Below, piece by piece: positions 45,365-54,863 of a stretch of 64,000 nucleotides of DNA. Position 1 is the stretch's first letter, and every line of letters starts with the position of its first letter. This DNA is from Corallium rubrum (lineage: Eukaryota > Cnidaria > Anthozoa > Scleralcyonacea > Coralliidae). Location of the stretch: assembly GCA_964035015.1 (NCBI GenBank), contig OZ035997.1:82572769-82636768 (forward strand). The letters run 5' to 3'. The position numbers and the translations under genes are program-made. Under the pieces are notes generated by a model. That model made no database searches, had not been told where the DNA came from, and was given only the letters and a program-made list of their open reading frames with translations.

Positions 45365-45448
45365 GGGCCTAAAAGGGCCTAATAAAAACACCTAACATGC
45401 CAAAAAATGTCAAATGCTTTCTGTCATTGCTCGAGTAAACAACTAAAC

Positions 45449-45856
45449 ATGGATCGCACACGTAGAAACTGTCCTGTCTTCGGTTGCGGAAGCACTAATC
45501 TTACAAGGCTAGCAAATCATCTTGATCAAGTACATCACATGGATATCAAAGAACGCGCTAAATGGCTAAAATGGAGTAAAATTGGAATATGTGTTCCTTT
45601 ACAGAGTAAAGAAACTATCGCAGACAGCACAGAACTAAATATGGAGAAAACTTTGAAAAGCATTATAACGAGACAAGAGGAAATGGCAACAAACTTCAAT
45701 AATTATCTAAGAGAACAGCATGGGGAGTCCGTAAATAATAAACAACGCAAAAAAACCCGGAAAATATCAAAAGTCCCTATAAAGAGCGAGCAGTGCTTTG
45801 ACAACAGAGAAACAAACGATATCTCTAAGAAGTGGGTGCGCTCGAAGAAATCGTAA
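45449..45856 (+). CDS. C2H2-type zinc-finger protein with coiled coil
   Basis: The ATG at 45,449 (MDRTRRNCPVFGCGSTNLTR) gives 135 residues. CPVFGC...HLDQVH spaces as one C2H2-like finger at residues 8-29, followed by KERAKWLKWSK. A helical segment (SIITRQEEMATNFNNYLREQ) follows, then a Lys/Arg-rich tail. Likely a DNA-binding accessory protein of the element. It stops about 20 bp before the right inverted arm begins. Confidence 0.65.
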   Translation: MDRTRRNCPVFGCGSTNLTRLANHLDQVHHMDIKERAKWLKWSKIGICVPLQSKETIADSTELNMEKTLKSIITRQEEMATNFNNYLREQHGESVNNKQRKKTRKISKVPIKSEQCFDNRETNDISKKWVRSKKS

Positions 45857-46116
45857 ACGCAGGACAGTTTATGTAAATAATTAACTGTCAATATGCACAC
45901 CGTAATTTGTTATAAATATGAAAATAAACTACAAAGAACTATTATAATATTGCTCGTATGTCTTTATGAATTTTTCTTCAGATAAAATTACACACGTATA
46001 AAATTACACATCTTTCTTACACACTATATAGTCCAAGTAATTTTTTTTTTTTTTTAAACTTAAAACATAATTTAACTTTGGATTAACTCGATAATGTTCT
46101 CACAACACATATAGCA

Positions 46117-46599
46117 TTAGTTCAGATTGCTTTTCGTCGTTAAGTTTCTAGACTTTTCAAGAAGGTACTCCTCGTAAGCCTCCCGAGGATTCTTTATCAT
46201 ACTCGTAAATTTTACACCAGTGTCTTTCACTTCGTACAGATACTTTAATGGACAGCTAAACAGAACAGATATAGAAAGAATATTTGGCGAGTCGTCAATT
46301 TCCTTCGGCTCGACAGTTGTCTCTGAAGTTTTTTGAGAGTCTCTTTGATTTCGTAATTTCAACGCCTCTCCCGCTTCGTTGAACTCTATCCAGATTCGTT
46401 CGTCGACGTTTGTCCTGGTCTCTTCGTAGCACCATCTCCGTTGCTCATCATCTGTTAGGCAACTATGTTGTTTCTGACTAGGATGGTTAGTCCTACAACC
46501 ATTGCACTTTTCACGACAAAGCTTCGAATATTCTTCCCACAAAGTTTCATTGTAAATAGCTTCGAACATTGAAAACAATTTTTCATATAAACCCTCCAT
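46117..46599 (-). CDS. HPSQ-motif protein, right copy
   Basis: Inverted duplicate of 43,010-43,492, 160 residues, intact. The NHPSQKQHSC cluster and the GRF-shared C-terminus are unchanged. Confidence 0.7.
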   Translation of the reverse strand: MEGLYEKLFSMFEAIYNETLWEEYSKLCREKCNGCRTNHPSQKQHSCLTDDEQRRWCYEETRTNVDERIWIEFNEAGEALKLRNQRDSQKTSETTVEPKEIDDSPNILSISVLFSCPLKYLYEVKDTGVKFTSMIKNPREAYEEYLLEKSRNLTTKSNLN

Positions 46600-47291
46600 C
46601 TCTGCGGTCTTACTCCAACAGCAAATAGTAAGCAAATGATACGCCGAGAAAACCGACGCCGTGAATAAGCATATTAATTAGGATTTCTTTGTCTAAGCTC
46701 TGACGTCGCTCAGACTCGCCCAGACTCGTTCTTTTGTTTAAATTGCTAATGAGTCATTAACATCATTAGTGTACATGGACTTGGACAAATATGGCAACAT
46801 TGCACTCAACCATTCCATAGACAAATAATATTTCGTCTGTATCTTACGTTCTTACAGTTTCTCAATTCGATTCCTCATACTCGCGCGACTTCTCGTTTGA
46901 CTTACGAGTACGGCAAACCGTTCCGTGTTCACACAACGGTTTTGGACTCCCAAAGACATCTCCTCAATCTAAGTATTAGTAATCAATTTTTGATTTATTC
47001 ACTTTGTCCTACTGACAGGTAATGGATTTTTTATGTACACTGTGAGATATTTAACATATATTGGATATACAACCGTAATAGATAGCGAGTGATTGTAAAT
47101 AATTCCGATACTTATGGATTTAACTTTTGCGTTGTTTGTAAATATTAGGAGCTTTGTGTGATGGTAAATATGAAATTATATATTTTTGAAACTTTATTTC
47201 GTTATTTAGTCTTATTATAAAAACATGTTTCTTTAAACAAATCACATTTTAAAAATTACAAGCTTTTAAGAGCCACCAAGTCATTGAAAGA

Positions 47292-47510
47292 ATGCCTAAA
47301 GACTTAAAATAGGAGGTGTATACTCCAGAGACCCCACACATGAAAGACACCGTTTGTCAAACATTTGGAACTTCGGGAATTAATCGGAGAGCTATCGGTT
47401 ATGACGTATTACACGGGGGTCTGAGTAATGGTAGAGGGTCCCAAAGGAGCCTGAGACGAATGAAGGACGCTATGGTAACACTGCTAATGACATCGCCTAG
47501 ACTTGCCTAA
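47292..47510 (+). pseudogene. Small basic ORF with in-frame TAG, right copy
   Basis: Inverted duplicate of 42,099-42,317; TAG at 47,310-47,312 as in the left copy. Confidence 0.35.
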
Positions 47511-48394
47511 GTGCTTAATCCTCTTAATGACCCCTAATGAGTTTTTTCTTTTGTCTCCTGCACGTGCACTGAGGATAAATATGCAAATATCACACTTAGT
47601 AACAGAAAACGTAGCAACGCTTTCAAAGTAATAAACTGCTTTGCCTTTATATATCGACACACTAGAAACCCAAACGTGTTGTAAGAACACGCATTTTTGT
47701 CCGCTATAGTGACACGCCAAAAGCGTGTTCAACACGGCTTTGGCGTGTTGTAATACAAGCGTGTTCTGTGTAGAAGCGTGTTGCTAGAACACGTTATTGT
47801 GTTGTAACAACACGTCAATTTTGACACGCTAAAAGCGTGTTGTAATACAAGCGTGTTCTGTGTAGAAGCGTGTTGCTAGAACACATTACATTAAGTGTGT
47901 TGTAACAACACGTCAATTTTGACACGCTAAAAGCGTGTTGAACACTTCAGCGTGTTCCAAATTCACGTGTGTTGTAAGAACACACTAGAACGTGTTACGG
48001 TAACACACATCATGTTTTCAGAACACGCACCCCAACATGGCGTGTCACTATAGCGGACAAAAGTGCGTGTTCTAAATTAACACGTTTGGCGTGTTGTATT
48101 TGGCGCGTTGCAAGTTTTAGCGTGACACACTTGCCGTGTTGCAGCTCGGACATTTTTGGTGTGTTGCCGATCTCTGAAGGCGTGTTCTGCACCACAGACG
48201 TGTTGTGACCTGATGTGTTTCGTTCGAAGGCGTGTTCTGCGCCACAGACGTGTTGTAACCTGGTGTGTTTCGTTTGAAGGCGTGTTCTGCTTCTAAATTT
48301 AAACGCACAAAACAGATTGGAGGCAAACAATATACATTTATTAATCTTATACTGATCTATAGTTCTGGAACATAATGCAAGACAGATGTGTCTT

Positions 48395-48690
48395 TCAAAT
48401 GTCAAAGTTCAATCCTGCCAATTTTAGGCGTCCGTAAAATGTCGGAAGTTTGTTTGGCCTGGCAGCCTTCGTTGATTTAGGGGCAATTTCTTGTGGAATA
48501 TACGTCGGATAGTATTTTGTCACTTATCCCCAATCAAAAACAGCATCCTCCAGAAGTAGTGCAGTATTAAGTGTTTCTTTGTCATATTGGATATTAAACA
48601 CAGTGTCAGCTGCCAACCACAGTTTCAGTAATCCTATGACAGTTCGACTTGTGACTAAATGGCATACAAGCATTTTTCATCGTTTGAATT
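48395..48690 (-). pseudogene. Decayed ORF inside the CACTA element
   Basis: The minus strand reads MLVCHLVTSRTVIGLLKLWL ... LLLEDAVFDWG, a stop, then in the same frame TKYYPTYIPQEIAPKSTKAA ... FYGRLKLAGLNFDI and TGA at 48,395. The amino-acid composition on both sides of the stop looks coding. It could be the 3' end of a gene carried by the transposon, now broken. No family recognised. Confidence 0.3.
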
Positions 48691-48844
48691 TGAAAATTGA
48701 TTCCTGGTCTGTTATCAATAGGCAGTGAGTACCCCAGCCAATGAGAGAACAGTACAAACTATATACAAACAAAAAGAAGATAGTGTAAATGAACAGTATA
48801 TAAGTACTGTATACGTGTAAAAAATATTAAATCTTATAACATTT

Positions 48845-49231
48845 TAGCCTCCTCCACAGGCATCTCAAATCAGAAACGGCAGGCTCAAGCTGCGAATGGA
48901 AGTCAGGGAAGGAAGACTAAGGTGAGGGAAAGGGAGAGGAGGAAAGGAAAAAAGGGGGGGAGGGGAAGAGAAAAAGAAGAGATGCCTGCCAAAAATCGAC
49001 AAGGTCATGGCGTATATAGCTTCGCGCATGATAATTCATGGTTGACAGGGGTAGGGAGCGGCAAAATAGACAAACGAAAAACAAACAACTGGGGTAGGGT
49101 TAGAACCTTTACTGTGTAAATATACCCGAATTTTTCGCGTCCCTCTCCCCAGTTCCCTAGCCTCCCTTGCCCACTAGTCCCCGCGCGCAGAAGAGGCAGA
49201 GAGACTAGAGAGTTGCCTGCGGAGGAGGCTA
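48845..49231. mobile_element. MITE with 9-bp target duplication
   Basis: Ends TAGCCTCCTCC ... GGAGGAGGCTA with CAGGCA continuing the inverted repeat. ATAACATTT is duplicated exactly (48,836-48,844 and 49,232-49,240). A 9-bp duplication is usual for Mutator-like transposases. Purine-rich interior, no gene. Confidence 0.85.
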
Positions 49232-49813
49232 ATAACATTTAAAAGAGAAACAAAAATATATTTCCTTGAAATGTAATACATTAGTTAACAGTACTATTTA
49301 ACCATGTAAATTAATTAATTAATCATTAATTAATTTACATATTTAAAACTTTAAATGGTATTGTTAACTAATGTTTTAAATTTGTAAAGATATTTTTTTG
49401 TTTCCCTTTTAAATGTAATAAGTTTTAGTATTTTTCATTAAATTTCAAATTTTAGGAAGAGCATGTTTTAGATAATTTGTTCGTTTATAAGGCTTATGTA
49501 GTTTTAATGCATTTCTTATGTTAATAATGATCATGATAAATTTGATTATTTGCTACAAAATAAATTGTGAATATTTCTGGTAAATTCTTAATATGATAAC
49601 GAATTTATGGATTCAGCATGTTAAATATTGTAAATAAAACTCAAATATGTTATTTAAATATTTTCTTTGAGCTGTTTATCATTCTTATTTTTTCATTCCT
49701 AACCTCCTAGTATAGTGTAATAACACTGATTTAGGAGTATTTCATTATAGCATTAAAGTGTTCCTGTTTTGTGTTCATAATTTTCTTGGAATTTTCAATT
49801 GAATATTTTTCTT

Positions 49814-50467
49814 AAGGGAAAATACAGGTTTGAGGGTCCAAAATACATGCATAAACATTTCGGGAAAAGAATAAAACTAAATGTTACACATGGTTTAAAA
49901 GTCTGACAATCAAAAACTGTTACCAAATAAATAGCATCAGTTGTTGCTATGGCAACAATGACGTTTCAAAATGGCTGCCAATTACACTCAAACTAATTTA
50001 ATTCGAAAAAACACGATGGTGACCCCATTTTTTTCTCATTAAAACTTTTCTTAAAGTATGAATAATGCATAGGCCGATTTTGAAAAAAATTCTGTGGAAT
50101 GAATAATTTTTTCTCTCGGAAAAATCATGTTCGTTAATTTTTTAAGAAAATTGGATTTACAGAATTTTTTTTAAAATCGGCCTATTCCTTACTCATACTT
50201 CAAACGAAGTATTGATGGGGAATAATAAATAAAGTTTTTTCCGAATTAAATTAGTTTGAAGGGTAATTGGCAGCCATTTTGAAACGTCATTGTTGCCATA
50301 GCAACCATTTATTTGGTAACAGTTTTTGATTGTCAGATTGTTTAACTATGTATAACATTTAGTTTTATTCTTTTTCCGAATTGTTTATGGACGTGTTTAT
50401 GGACGTGTTTTGAACTCCCAAACTTGTATTTTTCCATTTTTCAAGAAACTGTATGGAGCCACCTTAA
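49814..50467. repeat. Palindromic repeat of the CTTAAGGTGGCTCC family
   Basis: Arms GACAATCAAAAACTGTTACC ... GGTAACAGTTTTTGATTGTC, right end AAACTGTATGGAGCCACCTTAAG. The left end is shortened to CTTAAGG. The core carries GGTGACCCC / TTAATTCG words as in the copy at 38,215. Confidence 0.75.
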
Positions 50468-52580
50468 GATTTGTCCATGTAAAAGTAGAATATAATATAT
50501 GCATGGAGAGTACATATCACAGGCATAGAGTATGGGGAGGACTGAGGGGCTTTATCCCCCCCCCCCCCCCCGAGAAATCTTAATGGGGGAACTCAGCCCC
50601 TCCACCATTCAGAAATTATAGGTACTTTATACTGGTTAGAGTAAAGTAACTGTTACAGCCTCATTCCTGCCAGCCAAAAGCACCCATGTACACATAAGAC
50701 AACCCAGTAAACACAACATCGAAAAATAGTTGACATGTGTTGTATTTTAACTAGTTTTTATGATATTTCATGACCTTCAGTCTTCTTAAAAATCACCCTC
50801 AGAATGCAGGACTTTTCCGGGACTCTAAATTTCAAAAATTCCCAAGGGGAGGCATGCTCCCAGACTCCCCATGGGAAAATTCTTTGAAAGGCCCTGTTCA
50901 GCCCCCCTGGACAAAAACAAAACTCTACGCATATGGTACATATACGCATGGTTTGAAACCAGGCAGCCTACTTAAACTCTCTCTATATTGATATATTGTC
51001 TATTTACACGCAGTCTGCATATTTGTGCTGATTAACTGGTGAAAATGATGATCACATTAGTACAGACTGTCTGGCCACCATCACTTATGATCTTCATTTT
51101 CACCAGTTAATATAGAAATAAAATAAAATAAAAAAATAAGATGAAAGGAAATTATATGGGTCACCTGACATTGGGTCATTCCAGAAAACATCCACACCTC
51201 CCCCACGGAGGAAATGTGAAGTTGACCCCCTCCCCCCTTCAGATGTCCTGGTACATTTTACTATTATCAGTAGATTTACCCCCCTCCCCTCCCCTCCCTG
51301 GATGGCACAAATTTCCTCTGTGGGGGGTATGGATCTTTTCTGGAATGACCCATTCCAGGTATCCACAAAACTATATTTTTTGCAAAATTAGGGTGCAGGG
51401 TATCTCCCCAATACTAAAAAAGTGTAAATATAAAATATAAAAATATGGGGTCACCTGCAGGACTTAAATAATTACATGTATAACTATAAAAATATGGGGT
51501 CACTATATATATATACTTAAATGTGTAGTCTTTCCAAAAATATCATTTTGGGGGAGATATCCCACATTAAGTAGTGACCCCATATTTTTATAGTTATAAT
51601 TATTTAATTTAAGTCATGATGGTGACCCCATATTTTTATATTTACATTTTTTTAGTATTGCGCACATAACCCACCCTAATTTTCAAAAAAAGATAGTTTG
51701 GGGGAGACACCCACTCAATGTGGTGCCCCTGTGTAGTTTCCTTTTCATCTAATTATCGATGAAAATTAAGATGATATCATCCACAAAAGTTAAATTTTTT
51801 ACACCTTAAACCAGAGTCTGTAGAAATATACACCATTTGACTGGCATTAGTGAATAGTGCTAAACATTGTTTCGAGCCAAAAATGTACACAAGTTCTTAG
51901 CATATATGCAATAATTAAATTAAATAAGAATTGCAAAGAATAATTATTTACAAACAATTTTCATGCAACACAAAATTAATATGTACTCACTTGTAATTCA
52001 GTAATTGTGCATGAATAAAAACCACAATGTGAGGGAGATGTACTCAGACCACTTCAGTCATCAAATAAGCATGATTCACTTCTGATTTGAACTGAAGAAC
52101 AATTAATTATAAAATTAAACTTTGAAATATTAATAAACTAGGATACTATAAAAAAATTACAATTGTTTGGTTACAAATATTGATTGGCTATATTTAATAC
52201 TTGGTAAGCTTTATGTTTTGAAGATGAAATCCAGTCATTACAATATTTAAGCTTAAATAGTAAAATGTTTGTTTCCGAAAAATAATACATAGTAGTTTAT
52301 TGGTTTAGCAGCATGAGCCATCTAACTATCAAACTATCAAACTATCAAAACGAACGACAAAAAAGTTTGCTGTCAAGTTCCAACCACGCAAAAGCAGTAA
52401 ATACGAGTTAATATAAGTTGAGAGTAAAATGGCTATAAAATGGTTCAAATTTTAGAAATTTTTCCACTAAATAAAAGTACAGAAGCAAGGAAATTACTTA
52501 GGATTAACTCTAGTCAAGTACAGTACCTTAAACTATAGTTTTAGGCTAGAGTCGACGACGTCTGGTGTTACTTGCGATGC
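50468..52580. other. CACTA interior with MITEs, no gene
   Basis: Contains a MITE at 51,172-51,362 with TGGGTCATTCCAGAAAA ends, and a foldback at 51,405-51,670 built from four AAAAATATGGGGTCAC words in alternating orientation. Otherwise AT-rich without recognisable coding sequence. Confidence 0.6.
51172..51362. mobile_element. MITE with GGGTCATTCCAGAAAA ends
   Basis: The inverted ends extend through CATCCACACC/GGTATGGATC and GGAGGAAATG/CAAATTTCCTC. The interior is C-rich. Confidence 0.8.
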
Positions 52581-52935
52581 CTTGCTTTTTCGTCTTCACT
52601 TTCAAAACATGGCGGCTTGTCAGGACTCTACTTCGGGGCATTTCTCTACAGAAACCAGTTTTATCTTGACAGATAAACATCAAAAAATCTCTCGTATACG
52701 TAAAACTGCTTGCACTGTTCCAGCGCGCTGTTGTTTTTTCCTCCGCGTAGCTTTCCTGACATTAAAATTGAAAGGAATACTAGTAGCTCTCGTCGTTTCC
52801 TCGGCCTTCTTCTTCGAGTGTTGAAAATCTCTTTCGAAAACTTCCTTTTGGCGGCAATCTGTTCTCGCATTTGATTGGTCGAGCTACTTACCGTCCCTAC
52901 CCCTTTCCCCGATAGTGTTAAAAATTTCTCCCTTT
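52580..52935. other. CACTA interior with a possible first exon
   Basis: On the minus strand an ATG at about 52,766 opens MSGKLRGGKNNSALEQCKQF and about 13 more codons before a stop. On the plus strand ATG 52,609 opens MAACQDSTSGHFSTETSFIL. Either could be the 5' exon of a gene carried by the transposon, but no consensus donor confirms it. Confidence 0.25.
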
Positions 52936-53589
52936 TCACACGCATAGTGTGTTACAAAATGTCTGACTTTTTACACGTCAGCGTGTTTTGGACTGGTTTG
53001 CAACACGTTTTGTGTGTAGCAAGGCGTGTTGAAGGCGTGTTGTAACGGATATTCGCTTATAACAACACGTTAGTGTGTTCTGGCGACGTGTTGTTACAAC
53101 ACGGCACAACACGTCTAACATATCGCAACACGCCAACAACACGCTTACGTGTATTTAGAACACGCCTACGTGTCTTTGGAACACACATCGATGTTTTTAA
53201 AACACGCTTACAACACGCTAAGTTTTCTAGTGCACTTAAAATCGTTCTTTTCACGATTTTTCATCCTACAATTTCCTCACTTATAAAGAAGGGTTTAGTT
53301 AGCAATAATTCTAGGATGACTTACTCTGTTTGAATATTTAGGTGTAATGCTTTTTATTGCTATTTGCCGGATACTTTAATGTCATCGCCCCAATTAACCC
53401 CTCATGAGATTTATTATACGGGGAAGACAACATAACGAGTATTTCATTGTACTCTTTACTGATTTGGTGGTTCTTAAAAGAACCGTTTTTGAAAAATGAT
53501 ATGGACTCAGCGAGTTGTTTTTGTGTCAGATAACCAGCGCCCAAAAGCTTCCACCTCAACTTTAGCGCAGTGATGATACGCATTCACCT

Positions 53590-54138
53590 CCTCATGCACC
53601 AAGGCTGTGCATGAGGAGCAACTGCTCCCGGTTTGGTCTTAAAATGTATATATTCCACACTCGAATTTTCCTTCACCCTAAATCCTTAGAACATGCTATG
53701 TATAATCGAGTGAAATGCTCAATATCATTTAGAATAAATTTTTGGCTTTGGGGCAGCCGAAACTCTCTAGGTTAACAGACGGGATTTTCAGCCTTGATAG
53801 CAAGTCTCGTTCGTAATGCCCCCCTTTGTAGGCTACTGTTGAGTACTTGTTGATACGGACTTTCCGGTATAGTTTCATTACGATATTTTCAAGCTGACTT
53901 ATAATGGAATAGCTTGAGAACAGGGTGGTACACCCAGCGGAAGTTTGTGAATATGTTTTTTCACATAGAGACAATTCTTTTCATCTTGGTCGCTTAAATC
54001 ATACCGCCAAACACCAATGTCGAAGAAGAAAGATAGCCCTTCGGTTTCACCGATTTTAAGAACTCCAAGTTCCTTACAATAAAAATTTCTTTCAATGTTG
54101 AATCCATCCATATCTATAATCGCAACTATTTCATTCAT
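53590..54138 (-). pseudogene. Nuclease-like protein, right copy (disrupted)
   Basis: Starts at ATG 54,138 like the left copy. It keeps the base lost at 41,370 on the left but has an extra TA near 53,909 that creates a stop. Further on, the additional segment at 53,606-53,735 brings a stop right after KAKNLF. The lesions differ from those of the left copy, so neither copy is intact. Confidence 0.6.
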
Positions 54139-54344
54139 TTTGAAGCACAGTGTAATCCTAACTGTAACATCGTAATGTCTGAACTTATATAGCTTCATGT
54201 ATACTATAATTATTCCAGTCTTGCCCAATCATGTCACAGGCGTGAGTCATGCGTGAGTCATGGTGCGTGAGTCATGCATGAGTCACGCTGAATATTAATG
54301 AGGCGGCATCCCTTTGGTCCCTGGATGGGGGGGGGTCATCTACT
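54100..54344 (-). promoter_or_regulatory. AP-1-cluster promoter, copy 3 (right terminus)
   Basis: On the minus strand, four TGACTCA sites (plus-strand TGAGTCA at 54,243, 54,254, 54,268, 54,279) precede the ATTGG box and TATATAA (54,185-54,191). It faces inward from the right terminus to drive the right nuclease-like copy. Confidence 0.8.
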
Positions 54345-54475
54345 CAGCATATACTGATGAGAGAAGCATTTACTTAAAATGTTAAGCAAAGTCACTGCAT
54401 AGTCTTTGAGCTATATACAAACTCTTAAAGTTTACCATGAATGGCTTATCTTTTTTTGAAGAAAACAATTTAATT

Positions 54476-54863
54476 TTGGTTAGTTTCAGAAATTGCAGCT
54501 TGATGTTAGTAATAATTGTCAGTTGTTTGCTGTACAAGCTGTGTTAGGACCACATCATTATTACTAACATCAAGCTGCAATTTCTGAAACTAACTAACAG
54601 TGTTTAACTGGAAACTTACTGTTACAATGCGACTTGTAGACCAACAAGTACTTGTAATCGAGCGGTTAAGACTCGTTCCTGGAGGACTGGGCACAGTCTA
54701 AGGTATAAGTACCTTAATTAACCTTGCTCCGCTATCTGAGTTCAATGGTAGAGCGTCTGGCTAGCATTCAGAAGGTTGTGGTTTCGAGTCCCGCTTAGAG
54801 CTCAGAGTTTTTCTGAGTATTACTAACTAACACAGCTTGTACAGCAAACAACTGACAATTATT
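54476..54863. repeat. Overlapping foldbacks enclosing a tRNA-like head
   Basis: 54,476-54,596 is a hairpin (GTTAGTTTCAGAAATTGCAG ... CTGCAATTTCTGAAACTAAC). Its inner sequence AATTGTCAGTTGTTTGCTG (54,511 onward) also has an inverted partner at 54,825-54,863, enclosing the tRNA-like unit at 54,731-54,802. Two inverted repeats therefore share one arm. Confidence 0.7.
54731..54802 (+). repeat. tRNA-derived SINE head
   Basis: TATCTGAGTTCAATGGTAGAG matches an A box and GGTTTCGAGTCCCGC a B box in tRNA spacing, with partial stem pairing (GAGTTTTTC after it). Closest to a real tRNA of those in the window, but the acceptor stem is poor. Confidence 0.55.

Larger units (their letters stand above)
45878..47659 (-). 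repeat. Right inverted arm, inner part
   Basis: Reverse complement of 41,95x-43,732, near-identical. Interrupted at 47,659 by the CACTA transposon and resumes at 53,233. Confidence 0.88.
47660..53232. mobile_element. CACTA-type transposon inside the right arm
   Basis: Ends CACTAGAAA ... TTTCTAGTG; CA is duplicated (47,658-47,659 and 53,233-53,234). The left arm supplies the empty site TATCGACACTTAAAA, which proves the insertion. Both subterminal zones (47,672-48,300 and 52,935-53,222) are packed with CGTGTTGTAA / TGTTCTAG words in both orientations, as in EnSpm/CACTA elements whose transposase binds subterminal repeats. No transposase domain is visible, so this copy looks nonautonomous. Its 5.6 kb contain several nested MITEs. 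Confidence 0.85.
39826..54344. mobile_element. Polinton/Maverick-like element (contains a nested CACTA transposon)
   Basis: The ends are AGTAGATAACC and, inverted, AGTAGATGACC, giving AG...CT termini. CAGCAT is duplicated exactly at 39,820-39,825 and 54,345-54,350. A 6-bp duplication and AG ends are the signature of Polinton/Maverick integrases. Without the 5.57-kb CACTA insertion the element is about 8.9 kb. Inside are 2.8-kb inverted arms (40,948-43,732 and 45,878-54,344) around a 2.1-kb centre with an FtsK/HerA-type packaging ATPase gene. Genes seen: GRF-zinc-finger protein, nuclease-like protein (two broken copies), HPSQ protein (two copies), small basic ORF (two copies), ATPase, Gly-rich ORF, zinc-finger coiled-coil protein. 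I found no PolB, integrase, capsid or protease, so it appears nonautonomous. Confidence 0.85.
53233..54344 (-). repeat. Right inverted arm, outer part
   Basis: Reverse complement of the left arm from 40,948 to about 41,950. It carries an additional segment at about 53,606-53,735 absent from the left arm. At that segment's edge GCTCCTCATGCAC and GTGCATGAGGAG form a perfect hairpin. Confidence 0.85.

Noticed and set aside
45065..45391. Minus-strand proline-rich ORF opposite the IFGG frame
   Set aside because: Low-complexity complement of the Gly-rich frame with no other support; the plus frame has a more sensible basic tail, though neither is certain.
17172..54802. Functional tRNA genes at 17.2 kb or 54.7 kb
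   Set aside because: A and B boxes are recognisable but acceptor and anticodon stems do not pair properly; several degenerate copies exist, pointing to SINEs.
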